From Palsa-459 sp035937595 (GTDB taxonomy: Bacteria > Actinomycetota > Acidimicrobiia > Acidimicrobiales > RAAP-2), in NCBI GenBank assembly GCA_035937595.1, contig DASZHS010000037.1:1-61454 (forward strand): a DNA stretch of 61,454 bases. The letters are read 5' to 3'. A program made the translations under genes and the position numbers. The stretch's first letter is position 1. Each line of letters begins with the position of its first letter. Shown in pieces: positions 16,622-25,367 of the stretch. The notes beneath the pieces are model-generated. The model did not search any database. It worked only from the letters and a program-made list of their open reading frames with translations, and had not been told where the DNA came from.

Positions 16622-17256
16622 TGACCTCACTCAGCTCGATCGCGCACGCCCTCGAGGGGCGCCTGCTCCTCACGCACCCCTTCTACCGACGCTGGGAGGC
16701 CGGCGAGCTGCGTGACGGCGAGCTCGCCGCGTACGGCGCGCAGTACGAGCACTTCGAGCGCCAGCTCCCCCGCACCCTCGAGGCGATCGTCGAGGCGAGC
16801 CCGACCGGCCGGGTCCGCGACGACATCGCGGCCACCCTCGACGACGAGCTGCATCGCCCGCTCCCCCACGTCGAGCTGCTCGACGGGTTCCTCACCGCGG
16901 TCGGTTCCGTCCCGACGCCGCCCTCGCGAGCGACGGCGTCCCTCGTCGAGCTGTACGCGGCCGCCCCCGCGCGCAGCGTCGCGTACGGCGTCGGCGTGGT
17001 GGCCGCCTACGAGGTCCAGGCGGCGGCGATCGCCCGGACGAAGGCCGACGGCCTGCGCGCGCACTACGCGCTCACCGACGCCGCGACCCGCTTCTGGGAC
17101 GTCCACGCCGCCCTCGAGTCCGAGCACGCGGACTGGACGACCGACGCCGCCGACGCGCTGCCGTCCGCCGAGGTCCTCGCGGGCGTCGCGGACTCCGCGG
17201 ACGCGTGGTGGTCCTTCCTCGACGAGCGCGACGCCGAGGCCGCGGTCGCGCGATGA
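16621..17256 (+). CDS. Heme-oxygenase-like diiron protein, CADD-type para-aminobenzoate synthase candidate
   Basis: 211 residues. The fold signature HPFY..W..G.L....L..Y (19-38) and three metal helices are visible. Candidate ligands are Glu76, His83, Glu131, His162, Glu166 and His169. As I recall, Chlamydia CADD uses Glu81, His88, Glu142, His174, Asp178 and His181, and the spacings E-(7)-H and H-(4)-E/D-(3)-H agree. CADD's sacrificial Tyr27 and amine-donor Lys152 correspond to Tyr22 (54 before Glu76) and Lys141 (10 after Glu131), both present. CADD-type proteins cleave their own tyrosine to make p-aminobenzoate for folate. The Asp to Glu change at 166 is the one difference. TenA/PqqC-like function is the alternative. 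Confidence 0.75.
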   Translation: MTSLSSIAHALEGRLLLTHPFYRRWEAGELRDGELAAYGAQYEHFERQLPRTLEAIVEASPTGRVRDDIAATLDDELHRPLPHVELLDGFLTAVGSVPTPPSRATASLVELYAAAPARSVAYGVGVVAAYEVQAAAIARTKADGLRAHYALTDAATRFWDVHAALESEHADWTTDAADALPSAEVLAGVADSADAWWSFLDERDAEAAVAR

Positions 17257-17322
17257 GCCGCGCGGCGCGGGTCGCCGTCGTCCTCGATCCGAGCGCGACC
17301 CCGCCTCCCGGCGCGACCCGGC

Positions 17323-18738
17323 TTGGCTGACGCCGTCGTCGTCGGCGCCGGGCCGAACGGCCTCGCCGCGGCCCTCGAGCTCGCCCGCGCCGGCGTGACC
17401 GTCGAGGTGCTGGAGGGCGCCCCGACGCCCGGGGGTGGCTGTCGGACCGAGGCGCTCACCTTGCCCGGCTATCGCCACGACGTCTGCTCGGCGGTCCACG
17501 CGCTCGCGAGCGCCTCGCCGTTCTTCTCGGGCGTCGACCTCGCCGCGCACGGCGTGCGGCTCCTCTCCCCCGAGGTCGCCTTCGCCCACCCCCTCGACGG
17601 CGGGCGCGCGGGCGCGGTCGTCGCGTCCGTCGACGACACCGCGCGATCGCTCGGCGCCGACGCCACGGCGTACCGACGCCTCCTCGGCCCACTCGTCGAG
17701 CGCGCCGACGAGATCCTGCCCGAGGTGCTCACGGTGCTGCGGCGACCGCCGCGCCACCCAGTCGCGATGGCGCGGTTCGGCGCGGTCGGCGTCCTGCCCA
17801 TGTCACGGCTGGCGCGCCGCTTCGAGACCGACGAGGCCCGTGGCCTCCTCGCCGGCGTCGCCGCCCACGCCGTCCGTCCCGTCACCGCCCCGCTCACCGG
17901 CGCGTTCGGGCTGCTCCTCACCGTCGTCGCCCACACCCACGGCTGGCCCGTCGTCGAGGGCGGCAGCGAGCGGCTCGTCGACGCGCTCGTCGGCTCGCTC
18001 GAGGCCGTGGGAGGCAGCGTCGCGACAGGACGGTGGGTGACGGACCTCGCCGAGCTCGACCGACCCGACGCGACGATCCTCGACACCTCCCCGCGCACCC
18101 TGCTCGAGCTGGGCCACGATCGGCTGCCCTCCCGCTACCGCGCCGCGCTCGCCGCCTACCCCTACGGACCGGGGCTCTGCAAGGTGGACTGGGCCCTCCG
18201 CGGGCCGGTCCCCTGGGCCGCCGAGGCGTGCCGGCGCGCCGGCACCGTGCACGTGGGCGGGACCTTCGAGGAGGTGGCGGCGGCCGAGGCCGCCGTCGCC
18301 GACGGGCAGCACCCCGAGCGGCCCTTCTGCATCGTCGTGCAGCCGAGCGTCGTCGACCCCTGGCGCGCGCCGGCCGGCCACCACACGCTGTGGGGCTACT
18401 GCCACGTCCCGAACGGCTCGGACCTCGACGTGACCGACGCGATCGAGTCGCAGATCGAGCGCTTCGCTCCCGGCTTCCGCGACCTGGTCGAAGCGAGGGT
18501 GACGACCACCAACGCCGCGGCCGAGCGCACCAACCCCAACTACGTGGGCGGTGACTTCAGCGGCGGACCCTCGACGGTCCGCTACACGCTCTCGCGACCG
18601 ACGATGCGGTGGAACCCCTACCGCACGCCGGCGAAGGGCCTCTACCTCTGCTCGTCGTACACCCCGCCGGGCGGCGGGGTCCACGGCATGTGCGGTGTCG
18701 GCGCGGCGCGCGCCGTGCTCGCGGACCTGCGTCGCTGA
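17323..18738 (+). CDS. FAD-dependent phytoene dehydrogenase-like oxidoreductase
   Basis: 471 residues. The Rossmann loop VVGAGPNGLAAALELARAG begins at residue 4 and the second dinucleotide block PGGGCRTEA near 37. The C-terminal FAD block ends GVHGMCGVGAAR. This is the NAD(P)/FAD-dependent family related to carotenoid desaturases (CrtI/COG1233), although no carotenoid genes are nearby and the real substrate is unknown. The likely start is TTG 17323, directly before the Rossmann strand; no ribosome site is apparent, so the start is uncertain. It lies 66 bp after the CADD-like gene on the same strand. Confidence 0.87.
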   Translation: MADAVVVGAGPNGLAAALELARAGVTVEVLEGAPTPGGGCRTEALTLPGYRHDVCSAVHALASASPFFSGVDLAAHGVRLLSPEVAFAHPLDGGRAGAVVASVDDTARSLGADATAYRRLLGPLVERADEILPEVLTVLRRPPRHPVAMARFGAVGVLPMSRLARRFETDEARGLLAGVAAHAVRPVTAPLTGAFGLLLTVVAHTHGWPVVEGGSERLVDALVGSLEAVGGSVATGRWVTDLAELDRPDATILDTSPRTLLELGHDRLPSRYRAALAAYPYGPGLCKVDWALRGPVPWAAEACRRAGTVHVGGTFEEVAAAEAAVADGQHPERPFCIVVQPSVVDPWRAPAGHHTLWGYCHVPNGSDLDVTDAIESQIERFAPGFRDLVEARVTTTNAAAERTNPNYVGGDFSGGPSTVRYTLSRPTMRWNPYRTPAKGLYLCSSYTPPGGGVHGMCGVGAARAVLADLRR

Positions 18739-18742
18739 AGGC

Positions 18743-19333
18743 TCACTCCGCGCCCGCGGGCTCGTCGAGGCTCGCGGCGAGACGGCGGTCCGGGACGAGC
18801 CACATGACCGCCACGGCGACGTACATCGCGAAGGCGACCCACCGCGACACGACGCACACCGCGATCGCCGCGGCGTAGATGACCACCGAGGCGATCCCCT
18901 TCGGGTCGCGGCCGACCGCCGCGGCCAGCCGAGAGCCGCCCGGGGCGGCGGCGATGATCGCCCGCTCGAGCACGTAGTAGCTCACCCCCGCCAACAGCAG
19001 CACGCCGCCGTAGACGGCGACCGGAAGCGAGGCGAAGTGGTTCCTCGACATCCACGCGGTCGCGATCGGGAGCAGCGAGAGCCAGAAGAGCAGCCCGAGG
19101 TTCGCCCACAGCACCGCGCCGGTGACGCGCTCGACGGTCTTCAGCAGGTGGTGGTGGTTGTTCCAGTAGATGCCGACGTTCACGAAGCTGAGCACGTAGC
19201 AGAGGAGCCCCGGCCACACCGAGCGCAGCGCACCCGCCGAGCTCCCGGTCGGGATGCGCAGCTCGAGGACCATGATCGTGATCACGATCGCGAGCACCCC
19301 GTCGCTGAACGCCTCCATCCGCCCTGCGTTCAC
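18743..19333 (-). CDS. TMEM175 family potassium channel-like protein
   Basis: 196 residues from GTG 19333, fixed by TAGAGT 6 nt upstream. The family signature RMEAFSDGVLAIVITIMVLEL at the start of the first helix (residues 5-25) is intact. About six hydrophobic helices follow and the H-H-H loop (NNHHHLL) after helix 2 is typical. Bacterial TMEM175 proteins form tetrameric K+-permeable channels in the cytoplasmic membrane. The gene is convergent with the FAD dehydrogenase, four bases between stops. Confidence 0.9.
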   Translation of the reverse strand: MNAGRMEAFSDGVLAIVITIMVLELRIPTGSSAGALRSVWPGLLCYVLSFVNVGIYWNNHHHLLKTVERVTGAVLWANLGLLFWLSLLPIATAWMSRNHFASLPVAVYGGVLLLAGVSYYVLERAIIAAAPGGSRLAAAVGRDPKGIASVVIYAAAIAVCVVSRWVAFAMYVAVAVMWLVPDRRLAASLDEPAGAE

Positions 19334-19345
19334 GCGCGCACTCTA
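19334..19345 (-). promoter_or_regulatory. -10 element with leaderless start (TAGAGT, 6 nt, GTG) of the TMEM175 gene
   Basis: On the minus strand TAGAGT (19345-19340) precedes the GTG at 19333 by 6 nt. On the opposite strand a TACGAT hexamer at 19401-19406 is the likely -10 of the divergent amidohydrolase gene. Confidence 0.55.
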
Positions 19346-19450
19346 CGGAACGGCGTCGCCGCGGTGCGGAGCTCACCAGATGACGGAGGGCCGCCGGGGA
19401 TACGATCGCGGCGCCGGGCACGGCCGGACCGAGAAGACCAAGGGGGCGCC

Positions 19451-20659
19451 ATGGCCTACGTCGAGGGTCGCGTCGTCCACGACGCCGACGCCCACGTGAT
19501 GGAGACGCCGACGTGGCTCCGTGACCACGCGGAGCCCTCGTACCGCGACGAGCTCCCGCTCCTGCGCTACGCGAGCGGCAACGAGCTTCGCCAGACGGGC
19601 GATCCCGACGCCCAGCAGCGCGACCTGCTCTCGTCGTTCGACCGGCTCCGGGACAAGCACGCGTCGGACGACTACCGCGCGACCGAGGCCGCCGAGATCA
19701 TGCAGCGGAAGAACTTCGCGGCGACCGGCGGGTTCATCGCCGAGGACCGGCCGCGCGCGCTCGACCTGCTGGGCTTTGCGAGCCAGCTGATCTTCAACAC
19801 GTTCCACAACAGCCGGCTCTACACCTTCGAGCACGGGGGCGACGTCGAGCTCGCCTACGCCGCGGCCCGCGCGCACAACCGCGGGATCCTCGAGTTCTGC
19901 AGCGTCGACGAGCGGCTGCTCGCGACCTGCTACGTGCCGCTCGTCGACCCCGAGCGCGCGCTCTCGGCCACGAGGGACGCGATCGCCGAGGGAGCAGCGG
20001 CCGTCCTCGTCGCCTCGGGCTGTCCGCCGCGGTTCTCCCCCAGCCACCTCGACCTGTTTCCCGTGTGGGCGGAGCTCGAGGCCGCCGACGTCCCGGTCGT
20101 CTTCCACGTCGGCGGCACCGGGGCGCTCATCGACCCGAACTACTTCGTGAACGGGCTGCCCATCCCGCACGACTTCCACGGCGGCGACGAGAACTTCCGC
20201 TCGGTGGACTACATGGGCATCCCGGTCCCGCCCGCCCAGACGCTCGCGACGATGATCTTCGACGGGGTGCTCGAGCGGTTCCCCGGCCTGCGCATCGGGG
20301 TCATGGAGCAGGGTGCGATCTGGGTGCCGTCGTGGATGCGCCAGATGGAGTCGGCGTTCGACGCGTTCTGCCGCCACGAAGAGCGGCTCCAGCAGCTGTC
20401 GCTGCGCCCGTCGGAGTACGTGCACCGGCAGGTCCGCTTCACGCCGTACCCGACGGAGGACGTGGGATGGATCGTCGCCCAAGGTGGCGCCGACCTCGTC
20501 CTGTTCTCCTCGGACTACCCCCACGTCGAGGGCGGCCGCCGGCCGATCGAGCGGTTCGAGGCGTCGCTCGGCGACGCGAGCGACGAGGTGCGCGCGCAGT
20601 TCTACTCGGAGAACTTCCGCTTCCTCATGGGACCCGCGCTGGCGCGCCTCGCCGCCTGA
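19451..20659 (+). CDS. Amidohydrolase 2 family (ACMSD-like) metal-dependent hydrolase
   Basis: 402 residues; ATG with an AGGGGG site 4 nt upstream and a -10-like TACGAT at 19401-19406. The family blocks are DADAHVME (metal site), VFHVGGTGAL (His), a long FHGG insertion and FSSDYPHVEGG (terminal Asp and substrate His). The fold is a TIM barrel of the aminocarboxymuconate-semialdehyde decarboxylase group, whose members decarboxylate or hydrolyse aromatic or carboxylic substrates. Long members such as this are abundant in soil actinobacteria and mostly uncharacterised. Confidence 0.88.
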   Translation: MAYVEGRVVHDADAHVMETPTWLRDHAEPSYRDELPLLRYASGNELRQTGDPDAQQRDLLSSFDRLRDKHASDDYRATEAAEIMQRKNFAATGGFIAEDRPRALDLLGFASQLIFNTFHNSRLYTFEHGGDVELAYAAARAHNRGILEFCSVDERLLATCYVPLVDPERALSATRDAIAEGAAAVLVASGCPPRFSPSHLDLFPVWAELEAADVPVVFHVGGTGALIDPNYFVNGLPIPHDFHGGDENFRSVDYMGIPVPPAQTLATMIFDGVLERFPGLRIGVMEQGAIWVPSWMRQMESAFDAFCRHEERLQQLSLRPSEYVHRQVRFTPYPTEDVGWIVAQGGADLVLFSSDYPHVEGGRRPIERFEASLGDASDEVRAQFYSENFRFLMGPALARLAA

Positions 20660-20699
20660 GCCGCGTCGCACGGCGCGCGGAAGGGTCGTGACCGGCGGC

Positions 20700-20773
20700 G
20701 TGTTGCGTTCGTGTTACAACCCCGCCCCGCGGGGCGTTTCGGCTCCCGGGCGCCAACGGCGCGGTGTTACCTT
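20700..20773 (+). promoter_or_regulatory. gltB upstream region: repeated GTGTTrC motif, GC palindrome and -10-like TACCTT
   Basis: GTGTTGC at 20700-20706 and GTGTTAC at 20711-20717 lie 11 bp apart (one helical turn). A third copy, GTGTTAC, lies at 20764-20770 overlapping a -10-like TACCTT (20768-20773). A perfect 12-bp palindrome GCCCCGCGGGGC sits between them at 20724-20735. The leader from the -10 to the ATG at 20835 is about 55 nt. The arrangement suggests regulation of glutamate synthase by a factor reading the direct repeats. Confidence 0.4.
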
Positions 20774-20834
20774 GCGGCACCGCCACCGGAGCTGAGCTCC
20801 CGGGGGCACGGCGGAGAGGTCCCACCAGGCGCGC

Positions 20835-23800
20835 ATGCCGCAAGCGACCCCACACCGAGGCGACCGCCGCGCACCGCACCGCGACGGCCTCGCGGCCGAC
20901 GCGGCGCACCACGACGCCTGCGGCGTGGGCTTCGTCGCGTCGCTGCACCGCGAGCGGTCACGCGCGATCGTGGACGCGGGCCTCGACGCGCTCGAGCACC
21001 TCGCCCACCGCGGCGCGACGGGCGCGGACCCCGACTCCGGCGACGGCGCGGGCGTGCTCCTCCAGCTGCCCGATGCCCTCCTCCGCGAGGCGTGCGGGTT
21101 CCTCCTCCCGCCGCTCGGCGCCTACGGGGTCGGGACGCTGTTCACCGCCGATGACGACACCGTCGACGAGGCGGGGCGCGCCCTGTTCGCGGCGGCCTGC
21201 GCGGACGAGGGGCTCCGCGTGCTCGGCTGGCGCGACGTGCCGGTGGACGCGAGCCACATCGGCCCGCTCGCCCGCGCGGCGATGCCGCGGATCCGCCAGT
21301 GCGCCGTGGCCGCGGTCGGGCTCGCGGGGCTCGATCTCGAGCGGCGGCTCTACGTCCTGCGCCGGGTCTTCGAGGCCCACTGCGCCGCCGCCGGGTTGGG
21401 GCGTCACCTCGTCCACGTCCCGTCGCTGTCGAGCCGCACCCTCGTCTACAAGGGGATGCTGACCGCCACCCAGCTGCGCGGCTTCTACCCCGACCTCGCC
21501 GACGAACGCCTCGCGTCCACCTTCTGCATGTTCCACGCACGGTTCTCGACCAACGTCCTGCCGCGGTGGGACCTCGCCCAGCCGCTGCGCATGATCGCGC
21601 ACAACGGTGAGATCAACACGCTGCGCGGCAACACGAACTGGATGCGCGCACGCGAGTCGAAGTGGCGGAGCCCCGTGTTCGGGGGCGACGTCGCCAAGCT
21701 GCGTGGCGTGCTCGACACGGACGGCTCCGACTCGAGCCAGTTCGACAACGCGCTCGAGCTGCTCACCATGGCGGGTCGCGGCGTCGAGCACGCCGTCCTC
21801 ATGATGATCCCGGAGGCCTGGCACGCCGACACGGACATGGACCCCGACCTGCGCGCGTTCTACGAGTTCCACGCGTCGCTCCTCGAGCCCTGGGACGGGC
21901 CCGCGGCCATCACCTTCACCGACGGCGTGACCGTGGGCGCGACGCTCGACCGCAACGGGCTGCGGCCCGCCCGCTACGCGATCACCGAGGACGGGTGGGT
22001 CGTGCTCGCCTCCGAGGCCGGCGCGCTGCCGCTCGACGAGGGACGGATCGTCCGCAAGGGCCGGCTCTCCCCCGGGACGCTCCTCCTCGTCGACACCGAG
22101 GCCGGCACCCTGCTGGACGACGGCGCCGTCAAGCGCGCCCTCGCGGCCGCCCACCCCTACCGGACCTGGATCGACGCCGAGGCCGTCCACCTCGACGCGC
22201 TGCGGGGCGCCGCGGACGCCCCGGCCGTGCCCGACGAGCGCGAGCTCCGCGCCGCGCACACGCGCTTCGGCTGGACCGAGGAGGACCTGCGCGTCGTGCT
22301 CGCGCCGATGGCGACGACCGGCGCCGAGGCGGTCGGCTCGATGGGCAACGACACCGCGCCCGCCGTGCTGCGCGACCCGCCCCAGCTGCTCTTCACGTAC
22401 TTCAAGCAGCTGTTCGCCCAGGTGACCAACCCGCCGATCGACCCGATCCGCGAGGCGCGGGTGATGACCCTGTCGGCCACGCTCGGCGCCGGTGGCAACC
22501 TCCTCGAGCAGGGTCCCGCCCAGGCGCACCGACTGCTGCTCCCCCACCCCGTCCTCACCAACGAGGACATGGCGACGCTCCGCCACGTCACCCAGCAGCA
22601 GTTCCCCACCGCGACGCTGTCGGCGACCTTCCCTCGCGCCGACGGGCCCGCCGGCCTCGCGCGCGCGCTCGAGCGTCTCTGCGCCGCGGCGTCGGTGCGG
22701 GTCGCGAGCGGCGCGACGGTGCTCATCGTGAGCGACCGTGACGCCGGGGGCGCCGACGTGGCGATCCCGTCGCTGCTCGCCGTGGCGGCGGTCCACCACC
22801 ACCTCGTCCGCGCCCAGACCCGGACCGGCGTCGGCCTCGTCGTCGAGACCGGGGAGGCGCGCGAGGTGGCCCACGCCGCCCAGCTGCTCGCCTTCGGCGC
22901 CGAGGCGCTCAACCCCTACGTCGCGATCGACTCGATCGACGCGCTCGATCGACGCGGGCTCCTCGGCGCGCGCAGCATCGCCGAGTCGCGGGCGACCTAC
23001 GTCGCGGCCCTGTGCGCCGGGCTCCTCAAGACGATCGCGAAGATGGGCATCTCCGCGCTCGAGTCCTACTGCGGCGCCCAGGCGTTCGAGGCCCTCGGGA
23101 TCGCCGGCGACGTGATCGAGCGGTACTTCCCGGCGACCGCGTCGCGGATCGGTGGCGTCGGTCTCGAGGAGATCGCGGCGGACGCGATCGCCCGCCACGA
23201 CGCCGCCGGCGCCACCGCGACGCACCCCGTGGCCCCCTCCTCTGGCGGCGAGTACACGTGGCGCGCGGGCGGCCCACACCACCTCTGGAATCCCGACGCG
23301 ATCACGTCGCTGCGCCGAGCGGTGCTCGACGACGACGAGGTGGGGTTCGGCGCGTTCGTGGCGCTCGCCGACGCCGAGACGGCGGGCGGCGGCGCACTGC
23401 GCGGGGCGCTCGCGCTGCGGCCGCACGGTGCCCCGCTCGCGATCGGTGACGTCGAGCCCGTCGCGGCGGTGCTGGCGCGCTTCTCGACCGGGGGCATGTC
23501 GCTCGGCGCGCTCAGCCCCGAGGCGCACGAGACCCTCGCCGTCGCCATGAACCGCCTCGGCGCGCGCTCGAACAGCGGCGAGGGCGGAGAGGACGCCGAG
23601 CGCAACCGGCCCGATGCGCACGGCGACTCGCGCCGCAGCGCCATCCGTCAGGTGGCCTCGGCGCGGTTCGGCGTGACGGCGCACTACCTCGTCAACGCGG
23701 ACGTCCTGCAGATCAAGATCGCCCAGGGCGCCAAGCCAGGCGAGGGCGGGCAGCTGCCGGGGGGCAAGGTCGACGTGCACATCGCCACGCTGCGCCACTC

Positions 23801-25367
23801 GACACCGGGCGTGAGCCTCATCTCCCCGCCCCCGCACCACGACGTCTACTCGATCGAGGACCTCGCCCAGCTGATCTACGACCTGCGCCGGGTGAGCCCG
23901 GGGGCGCGGATCTCGGTCAAGCTCGCCGCCGAGGTGGGCGTGGGTACCGTCGCCGCGGGCGTCGCCAAGGCCGGGGCTGACCACGTGGTCGTGAGCGGCT
24001 ACGAGGGCGGGACCGGCGCCGCGCCCCTCACCTCGCTCAAGCACGTCGGGGTGCCGTGGGAGCTCGGGCTCGCCGAGGCCCATCAGGTCCTCGTCGCCAA
24101 CGGACTGCGCGACCGCGTGCGCCTCGAGACCGACGGGCTGCTGCGCACCGGTCGCGACGTCGTCATCGCGGCGCTGCTCGGCGCCGACGAGTTCGCCTTC
24201 GCGACCGCACCGCTCGTGGCCCTCGGCTGCGTGCTCATGCGGGTCTGCCACCTCAACACGTGCCCGGTCGGGATCGCGACACAGGACCCACGGCTGCGGG
24301 CGCGCTTCCCGGGGCTCCCGGTGCACGTCGAGCGCTACTTCAGGTGGCTCGCGGCCGACGTGCGTCGCAACCTCGCCGTGCTCGGCGTGCCGACGCTCGG
24401 CGAGCTCGTGGGCGCGACGCACCTCCTCGCGGAGCGCGAGCTCGATCCGAGCCACCCGGCCGCGCCGCTCGATCTCTCCGGGCTGCTCGCGACCCCCACG
24501 CCACTGGTCGTCCCGCCCGGGTCGCGCGTGCACCGGGCCCCCACCGCGTCCGATGGCGGCCTGCTCGACGACCGCCTGCGCCTCGCCGGTGCCGATGCCC
24601 TCGAGCGCGGGACGCCGATCGTCATCAACGACGTGGCCACGACGAGGGACCGAGCGGTCGGTGCGGGGCTGGCCGGCGACGTCGCGCGTGCGCACGGTGC
24701 GACGGGGCTCCCTGACGACACGGTCCGCGCCGAGCTGCGCGGCAGCGCGGGCCAGTCGCTCGGCGCGTGGCTGCCGCGCGGCCTCACCCTGCGGCTCGCC
24801 GGCGAGGCCAACGACTACGTGGGCAAGGGCCTCAGCGGCGGGCGCGTCGTTTTGCGCCCCTCCCCGCTCGCGCGGTTCGAGGCGCACGACAACGTCATCG
24901 CCGGCAACGTCTGCCTCTACGGGGCGACCGGGGGCGAGCTGTTCGTGCGCGGCGTCGCCGGCGAGCGGTTCGCGGTGCGCAACAGCGGTGCCGACGCCGT
25001 GGTCGAGGGGGTGGGCGACCACGGCTGTGAGTACATGACGGGCGGCACCGTCGTGGTGCTCGGCTCGATCGGGCGGAACTTCGCCGCCGGGATGAGCGGC
25101 GGGACCGCCTACCTCTACGACCCCGCGGGCACGGCGGCCTCGAAGGTGAACACCGAGCTCGTCGACGTCGATGCCCTCGACGACGAGGACGTCGCGGTCC
25201 TGCGCCGCCTGCTCAGCGCGCACGTGCGCTGGACCGAGAGCGAGCGGGGCGCCGCGATGCTCCGCGACCTCGACGCCGCCGAGGCGCCCTTCGTGCGCGT
25301 GCTCCCCCGAGAGTTCGGCGAGGCCCGCCGTCGGCGGCGCGGGCTCGCCCTCACGACGGTCGCCTGA
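20835..25367 (+). CDS. gltB: Glutamate synthase large subunit
   Basis: 1510 residues, the full length of the family. A 28-residue propeptide precedes the Ntn nucleophile Cys29 (DACGVGF), exposed after cleavage. Next come the glutaminase domain (IAHNGEINTLRGN near 255), the central domain, the FMN barrel (NSGEGGED near 914, GAKPGEGGQLPGGK near 965) and the 3Fe-4S motif CHLNTCPVG near 1138. The GXGXG domain (repeats such as GGTVVVLG, GMSGGTAYLY) closes the protein. It transfers glutamine amide nitrogen to 2-oxoglutarate, forming two glutamates, together with GltD. Its stop overlaps the gltD ATG. Confidence 0.98.
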   Translation: MPQATPHRGDRRAPHRDGLAADAAHHDACGVGFVASLHRERSRAIVDAGLDALEHLAHRGATGADPDSGDGAGVLLQLPDALLREACGFLLPPLGAYGVGTLFTADDDTVDEAGRALFAAACADEGLRVLGWRDVPVDASHIGPLARAAMPRIRQCAVAAVGLAGLDLERRLYVLRRVFEAHCAAAGLGRHLVHVPSLSSRTLVYKGMLTATQLRGFYPDLADERLASTFCMFHARFSTNVLPRWDLAQPLRMIAHNGEINTLRGNTNWMRARESKWRSPVFGGDVAKLRGVLDTDGSDSSQFDNALELLTMAGRGVEHAVLMMIPEAWHADTDMDPDLRAFYEFHASLLEPWDGPAAITFTDGVTVGATLDRNGLRPARYAITEDGWVVLASEAGALPLDEGRIVRKGRLSPGTLLLVDTEAGTLLDDGAVKRALAAAHPYRTWIDAEAVHLDALRGAADAPAVPDERELRAAHTRFGWTEEDLRVVLAPMATTGAEAVGSMGNDTAPAVLRDPPQLLFTYFKQLFAQVTNPPIDPIREARVMTLSATLGAGGNLLEQGPAQAHRLLLPHPVLTNEDMATLRHVTQQQFPTATLSATFPRADGPAGLARALERLCAAASVRVASGATVLIVSDRDAGGADVAIPSLLAVAAVHHHLVRAQTRTGVGLVVETGEAREVAHAAQLLAFGAEALNPYVAIDSIDALDRRGLLGARSIAESRATYVAALCAGLLKTIAKMGISALESYCGAQAFEALGIAGDVIERYFPATASRIGGVGLEEIAADAIARHDAAGATATHPVAPSSGGEYTWRAGGPHHLWNPDAITSLRRAVLDDDEVGFGAFVALADAETAGGGALRGALALRPHGAPLAIGDVEPVAAVLARFSTGGMSLGALSPEAHETLAVAMNRLGARSNSGEGGEDAERNRPDAHGDSRRSAIRQVASARFGVTAHYLVNADVLQIKIAQGAKPGEGGQLPGGKVDVHIATLRHSTPGVSLISPPPHHDVYSIEDLAQLIYDLRRVSPGARISVKLAAEVGVGTVAAGVAKAGADHVVVSGYEGGTGAAPLTSLKHVGVPWELGLAEAHQVLVANGLRDRVRLETDGLLRTGRDVVIAALLGADEFAFATAPLVALGCVLMRVCHLNTCPVGIATQDPRLRARFPGLPVHVERYFRWLAADVRRNLAVLGVPTLGELVGATHLLAERELDPSHPAAPLDLSGLLATPTPLVVPPGSRVHRAPTASDGGLLDDRLRLAGADALERGTPIVINDVATTRDRAVGAGLAGDVARAHGATGLPDDTVRAELRGSAGQSLGAWLPRGLTLRLAGEANDYVGKGLSGGRVVLRPSPLARFEAHDNVIAGNVCLYGATGGELFVRGVAGERFAVRNSGADAVVEGVGDHGCEYMTGGTVVVLGSIGRNFAAGMSGGTAYLYDPAGTAASKVNTELVDVDALDDEDVAVLRRLLSAHVRWTESERGAAMLRDLDAAEAPFVRVLPREFGEARRRRRGLALTTVA

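Noticed and set aside
20724..20735. GC palindrome before gltB as an intrinsic terminator
   Set aside because: Only a weak GTTTC follows, too short for a terminator, and it lies between likely regulatory repeats. Kept as part of the upstream region instead.
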